Source: VXPQ01 sp965117025 (lineage in GTDB: Bacteria; Bacteroidota; Rhodothermia; Rhodothermales; VXPQ01). Taken from it: a DNA stretch of 64,000 nucleotides. This document shows, one piece after another, positions 60,918 to 64,000 of this stretch (positions within the stretch are counted from its first letter, which is position 1; the number at the start of each line of letters is the position of its first letter). A program made the translations under genes and the position numbers. Under the pieces are notes generated by a model. It did no database searches, had not been told where the DNA came from, and was given only the letters and a program-made list of their open reading frames with translations. Where the stretch lies: the NCBI GenBank assembly GCA_965117025.1, contig OZ220746.1:1240001-1304000 (forward strand), read 5' to 3'.

Positions 60918-61958
60918 ATGACGAAGGCGCCTCATTTGTCGGATCCGGACTACGCTGCGCTGGAACATGCGCTGGGTGCGGAACGCCTTCTGCGGCAGGT
61001 CGAACTGGCCCCCTATACCACTTTTCGGATTGGTGGGGCAGCGGATCTGTTCTACGAGGCGCGGACGGTGGAGGAACTCGTTCGAGCCATCACTACGGTC
61101 CGGGCCTGCGGCATTCCGCACTTCCTTCTCGGACGAGGAGCGAATATCCTGGTGAGCGACCGCGGCGTGCGCGGAGTCGTCATCTACAATACGGCGGACC
61201 GGATGAAGATAAACCCCGATACGCACCGGGTATGGGTGGAGTCCGGGGCAATCATGTATCCGGACGTAATCGAGGCAGCCGTGGAAGCCGGCCTCTCCGG
61301 ACTGGAACACTATGTCGGCATTCCGTCCACCGTGGGAGGCGCACTCTGGCAAAACCTGCACTTCCTGGCGCCGCCCCCCAAGCGGGAGCGCACCATGTTC
61401 ATAGAGGAAGTGCTGGAGGAGGCGGACATTCTGACCGAAGAAAGCGACCGTCGCACGGTCGGCGTGGAGTATTTCAACTTCGGCTACGACTATTCGATAC
61501 TGCATGACCGCGAAGATATCGTGCTTTCGGCCACGTTCCGGCTGGAGCCGGGAAATCGGACACGGATGAAAGAAATCATGGCCGCGAATCTCGAGTGGCG
61601 CAGCGCCCGGCATCCCCCGCTGGATACAGAGCCCAGCGTAGGGTCCATTTTCAAGAAAATAGAAGGGATCGGAGCGGGACGGCTCATTGATGAAGCCGGC
61701 CTCAAGGGAACACGCATTGGAGGCATCGAAATCACGCACCGGCACGCCAACATCATGGTCAACCGGGGCGGAGGCAAGGCTGCCGACGTCATTGCCCTGA
61801 TCCGATACATACAGGAAGTGGTAGCACGCGACACGGGCTATCTGCTCGAGACGGAAATTGCGTGTATTGGCGAATTCGAGGATAGACCGGATGCGCTGCC
61901 GTACACCCCGCAAGCGGATAGAGCACACATCGGCGCGCCCCGGCCCCCTCTGTCATGA
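60918..61958 (+). CDS. murB: UDP-N-acetylenolpyruvoylglucosamine reductase
   Basis: A 346-residue FAD enzyme reducing the enolpyruvyl group to give UDP-MurNAc in peptidoglycan synthesis. It has the PCMH-type FAD domain with YTTFRIGGAADLFYEA (about 33-48), LLGRGANILVSDRGVRG (about 69) and GIPSTVGGALWQN (about 134), and the C-terminal MurB domain with the proton-donor Ser in SVGSIFKKIEG (about 241) and AGLKGTRIGG. After GALWQN the usual GAYG is replaced by LHFLAPPPKRERTMF, an unusual sequence with a Pro/basic loop. AAGGA lies four bases before the ATG. The stop overlaps ccmB (ATGA). Confidence 0.9.
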   Translation: MTKAPHLSDPDYAALEHALGAERLLRQVELAPYTTFRIGGAADLFYEARTVEELVRAITTVRACGIPHFLLGRGANILVSDRGVRGVVIYNTADRMKINPDTHRVWVESGAIMYPDVIEAAVEAGLSGLEHYVGIPSTVGGALWQNLHFLAPPPKRERTMFIEEVLEEADILTEESDRRTVGVEYFNFGYDYSILHDREDIVLSATFRLEPGNRTRMKEIMAANLEWRSARHPPLDTEPSVGSIFKKIEGIGAGRLIDEAGLKGTRIGGIEITHRHANIMVNRGGGKAADVIALIRYIQEVVARDTGYLLETEIACIGEFEDRPDALPYTPQADRAHIGAPRPPLS

Positions 61959-62641
61959 AACAACCCTTCACAGCGTGGCTTGCCGGAGCATGGGCCGTTT
62001 TCGAGAAGGATCTCCGTCTCGAATTGCGAAGCCGCTATGCGGTGGGGATGCTGCTGATGTTCGTCCCCGCCGCGATCCTGCTCATCCTGTTCGCCACAGG
62101 CCAGGAACCCCTTTCTCCCCGCATCCAGTCGGGACTCCTGTGGATCGTGATTCTTTTCGCGGCTTCCATCGGCCTCGGAAGATCGTTCGTGAGCGAAGAA
62201 GATCGGGGTACGGTGCTCCTCCTGCGGCTGCACACGCGGGCCAGCATGGTCTACGCAGGCAAACTGCTGTTCAATTTCCTCCTGATCCTTGTACTGGAAG
62301 CCGTAGCGGTCTTTACCATGATCGTGCTGCTGAACATCCAGGTGGCGCATAGCGGCTTGCTTGCAAGTACCATTTTGCTCGGTTCACTGGGTCTCGCCGG
62401 CGCGACGACCCTCCTCGCCGCGCTGATCGCACGGGCCGCAACGCGAGGGCCACTGCTCCCGGTGTTGCTTTTTCCCCTGCTCGTACCTCTGCTCATGTCG
62501 GTGGTGGCAGCCACGCGCCATGCCCTCGAAGGAGGCTCCGGATGGGGCGCCAGCGGGGAGGCCCTGACTACACTAACGGCATTCGCCGGGGTAGTGATTA
62601 CCGCTGCCGTGCTGCTCTTCGATTTCGTCTGGAACGATTGA
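61955..62641 (+). CDS. ccmB: Heme exporter CcmB
   Basis: A 228-residue inner-membrane protein with six predicted helices. WAVFEKDLRLELRSRYAVG near the start (about 14-32) is the CcmB signature; FVSEEDRGTVLLLRLHTRA follows. CcmB is the permease partner of the CcmA ATPase in the CcmABCD complex that delivers heme to CcmE for c-type cytochromes. No CcmA gene is in the window. It overlaps murB by four bases and precedes ccmC by 34. The seven-heme protein at 43401 is a likely client. Confidence 0.92.
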   Translation: MKQPFTAWLAGAWAVFEKDLRLELRSRYAVGMLLMFVPAAILLILFATGQEPLSPRIQSGLLWIVILFAASIGLGRSFVSEEDRGTVLLLRLHTRASMVYAGKLLFNFLLILVLEAVAVFTMIVLLNIQVAHSGLLASTILLGSLGLAGATTLLAALIARAATRGPLLPVLLFPLLVPLLMSVVAATRHALEGGSGWGASGEALTTLTAFAGVVITAAVLLFDFVWND

Positions 62642-62675
62642 GAACGTACGTCATTTGCGCCCTTTGCCGTATCTT

Positions 62676-63383
62676 ATGCCCCGCTTCATGGTTGCTTCAG
62701 GGAAAACATACAAGCGTATTCGCAACATGGTCCTGGCATGGCTCGCCCTGGTCTTGCTGGGAGGATTTCTGCTCGATATTCCCCGAATCAATATTCTGGA
62801 ACACACGGCCCGGAACCTGTATTTCCACGTGCCGATGTGGTTCACGATGATGGCGGCCTTCTTCGTATCGGCATGGCACTCGGCCCGATACCTTGCGTCC
62901 CGTGACCACGTACGCGACGTGAGGGCGCTGGAAGCCGCCCGGGTCGGTGCGGTATTCGGCATACTCGGCCTGGCCACCGGCATTGTGTGGGCGCGCTTTA
63001 CCTGGTACGTCGGACAAGGTATCTGGTGGAATTTCGATCCCAAGCAAACCATGGCCGCCGTACAGTTGCTGATCTACGGGGCCTATTTCACCCTTCGCGC
63101 AAGTGTGGAAGAACCGGAAAAGCGGGCGCGCATCGCGGCCGTATATAATCTGTTCGCGGCTGCCTGCGTCCCGTTTCTCCTGTACGTGCTTCCCCGCCAG
63201 ATGGAAAGCCTGCATCCCGGCGCGGAGGGCAACCCTGCCTTCAGCGACATTACTCATCCGATCATGCGCGTGGTCTTTTACGCGGCGGTGATCGGTTTCA
63301 TCGGACTCTTCTGGGTCTTTTATACGCAACGAGTCCGGCTGGCCACCCTCAACGAACGAGCCGACGATATCCCAAAACCATGA
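62676..63383 (+). CDS. ccmC: CcmC/CcsA-type cytochrome c assembly protein
   Basis: About 235 residues from ATG 62676 (TTG 62655 and ATG 62688 are possible). It has six membrane helices and heme handling: the periplasmic Trp-rich motif reads GIWWNFDPKQT (about 108), the Bacteroidota-like form of the WAWD region, and the two axial His are in YFHVPMWF (about 48) and ITHPIMR (about 190). It holds heme for transfer to CcmE. The stop overlaps ccmD (ATGA), so the genes are coupled. Confidence 0.9.
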   Translation: MPRFMVASGKTYKRIRNMVLAWLALVLLGGFLLDIPRINILEHTARNLYFHVPMWFTMMAAFFVSAWHSARYLASRDHVRDVRALEAARVGAVFGILGLATGIVWARFTWYVGQGIWWNFDPKQTMAAVQLLIYGAYFTLRASVEEPEKRARIAAVYNLFAAACVPFLLYVLPRQMESLHPGAEGNPAFSDITHPIMRVVFYAAVIGFIGLFWVFYTQRVRLATLNERADDIPKP

Positions 63384-63646
63384 TCATTCACTCCATTCAG
63401 GAAGCGGATACGACGTACGGCGCTGCGCCGTACGATTCCGTATGGACTGCGCAGGAAGTGCCGGTGCAGCAACCGGACGCGCTGGAGCGAACCATGCTGG
63501 CCCAGGACAAGCTCTATGTGGTGCTGGCGGTGGTGCTCATCATCTGGATCGGACTCGCGGCATTCATATACCGGACCGACCGCAAAATCGACCGGCTGGA
63601 ACGGAAACTGGATGCGCGCATTTCAGACGAAGACGTCTCGCCGTAG
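63380..63646 (+). CDS. ccmD: CcmD-family protein
   Basis: 88 residues. The first ~40 are polar and unlike the usual family start; then a single transmembrane helix (LYVVLAVVLIIWIGLAAFIY, about 46-65) and a basic/acidic amphipathic tail (RTDRKIDRLERKL) match the short CcmD proteins that stabilise CcmABC. E. coli CcmD is 69 residues. Overlap with ccmC and the following ccmE confirm the context. A shorter start at MLAQDK (residue 39) would give a more usual length. Confidence 0.85.
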   Translation: MIIHSIQEADTTYGAAPYDSVWTAQEVPVQQPDALERTMLAQDKLYVVLAVVLIIWIGLAAFIYRTDRKIDRLERKLDARISDEDVSP

Positions 63647-63715
63647 CGCATTATCTGTACACTGATCGCCCCTGTACCCTCGCACACGTACCCCTTCGCT
63701 TCCGACACACCCGGC

Positions 63716-64000
63716 ATGAAACCCAAAACGATCATAGGCCTCGTGCTGATGCTTGGTTTCGGCGCCTTGTTGTTCCTCAACTTCGGACAACAGGTCGGGG
63801 GATACATGGATTTCGTCGAAGCCGAGGAAACAGGCGCGGAAGCGCATGTGGTCGGGACATGGGTGGAGTCGGAACGGTATGCATACGACCGCGACCGGAA
63901 CGTCTTCAGTTTCCATATGCAGGACGAAGAAGGCCATGTGCGCCTGGTCCAGTACCCCAATCCGAAGCCGGCCAATTTCGAAGACGCCGAGCGGCTGGTC
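63716..64000 (+). CDS. ccmE: CcmE cytochrome c maturation heme chaperone, 3' end outside window
   Basis: The first 95 residues are visible. An N-terminal membrane anchor (KPKTIIGLVLMLGFGALLF, about 3-21) is followed by the OB-fold start (HVVGTWVESERYAYDRDRNVFSF, split). The heme-binding His motif lies beyond the window, so it cannot be checked. The position after ccmB, ccmC and ccmD supports the call. CcmE receives heme covalently and passes it to apocytochromes. It begins 70 bases after ccmD. Confidence 0.85.
   Translation, partial: MKPKTIIGLVLMLGFGALLFLNFGQQVGGYMDFVEAEETGAEAHVVGTWVESERYAYDRDRNVFSFHMQDEEGHVRLVQYPNPKPANFEDAERLV

Noticed and set aside
60798..61928. Upstream extension of the MGMT frame to a 489-codon protein
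   Set aside because: The extension is antisense to murB and unlike any family; the MGMT domain begins at MSVSRDND.
1..64000. CRISPR arrays, rRNA, tRNA, prophage or intact transposase genes
   Set aside because: I looked for regular repeat-spacer patterns, T-loop-like sequences and transposase or phage protein signatures and saw none; a dedicated tRNA scan would be needed to exclude a missed tRNA.

Overview
The window is a GC-rich, gene-dense bacterial chromosome segment with 51 protein genes, one of them split by a frameshift. It most resembles the Rhodothermota (the Rhodothermus/Salinibacter side of the Bacteroidota). The signs are type IX secretion (T9SS) C-terminal sorting domains on two large secreted proteins, a PorV/PorQ-type protein beside a SusC-like TonB receptor with an N-terminal carboxypeptidase-regulatory domain, a YpdA-type reductase, CcmBCDE/CcsA cytochrome c maturation genes, and many genes without a clear Shine-Dalgarno. 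I see no rRNA, tRNA, CRISPR array or intact insertion sequence.

Layout. 1-1079: end of a DegT/WbpE-like sugar aminotransferase. 1197-3380: a T9SS-exported protein with cohesin-like and dockerin-like regions. 3753-13666: one tight nine-gene operon for an unusual sugar (DUF1593 hydrolase lipoprotein, TIM-barrel isomerase, two-subunit transketolase, FGGY kinase, SorC regulator, DUF2291 lipoprotein, Rbs-type ABC ATPase and permease). 13789-22959: a nucleotide-sugar/exopolysaccharide block (UDP-GlcNAc dehydrogenase, UDP-uronate epimerase, Gmd, Ugd, WbpB-like dehydrogenase, a GH16 glycanase, GDP-fucose synthase, and divergent ManC). 23103-29837: a TolC-MFP-RND efflux operon whose RND gene is frameshifted and carries a membrane insertion. 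29904-43274: housekeeping genes (mpl, M19 dipeptidase, truA, aroK, rnhB, a membrane-anchored MurF-like ligase, an alpha/beta hydrolase, a short rho, radC, glyS, tadA, ypdA-like). 43401-53512: a surface module on the minus strand (SusC-like receptor, large T9SS cargo, PorV-like protein, terminator, seven-heme TPR cytochrome). 53732-58967: serA, engB, sucD, gatA and tatA on the minus strand. 59084-64000: aroA, a short MGMT, murB, ccmB, ccmC, ccmD and the start of ccmE.

How the genes work together. The sugar operon holds the enzyme classes of the characterised D-apiose route (isomerase, FGGY kinase, two-subunit transketolase) with an importer, but no substrate-binding protein. The polysaccharide block supplies GDP-mannose, GDP-fucose, UDP-glucuronate/galacturonate and acetamido-uronate precursors. 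The surface module looks like a secreted cargo, its outer-membrane receptor and a T9SS shuttle factor expressed together.

The least-explained DNA is a short dispersed intergenic repeat (AAGGATACTCTGA core; copies near 1117, 21806, 41339 and 60826, with a look-alike at the murB start), a nested inverted-repeat element at 41372-41476, and a 16-bp repeat on both sides of truA.
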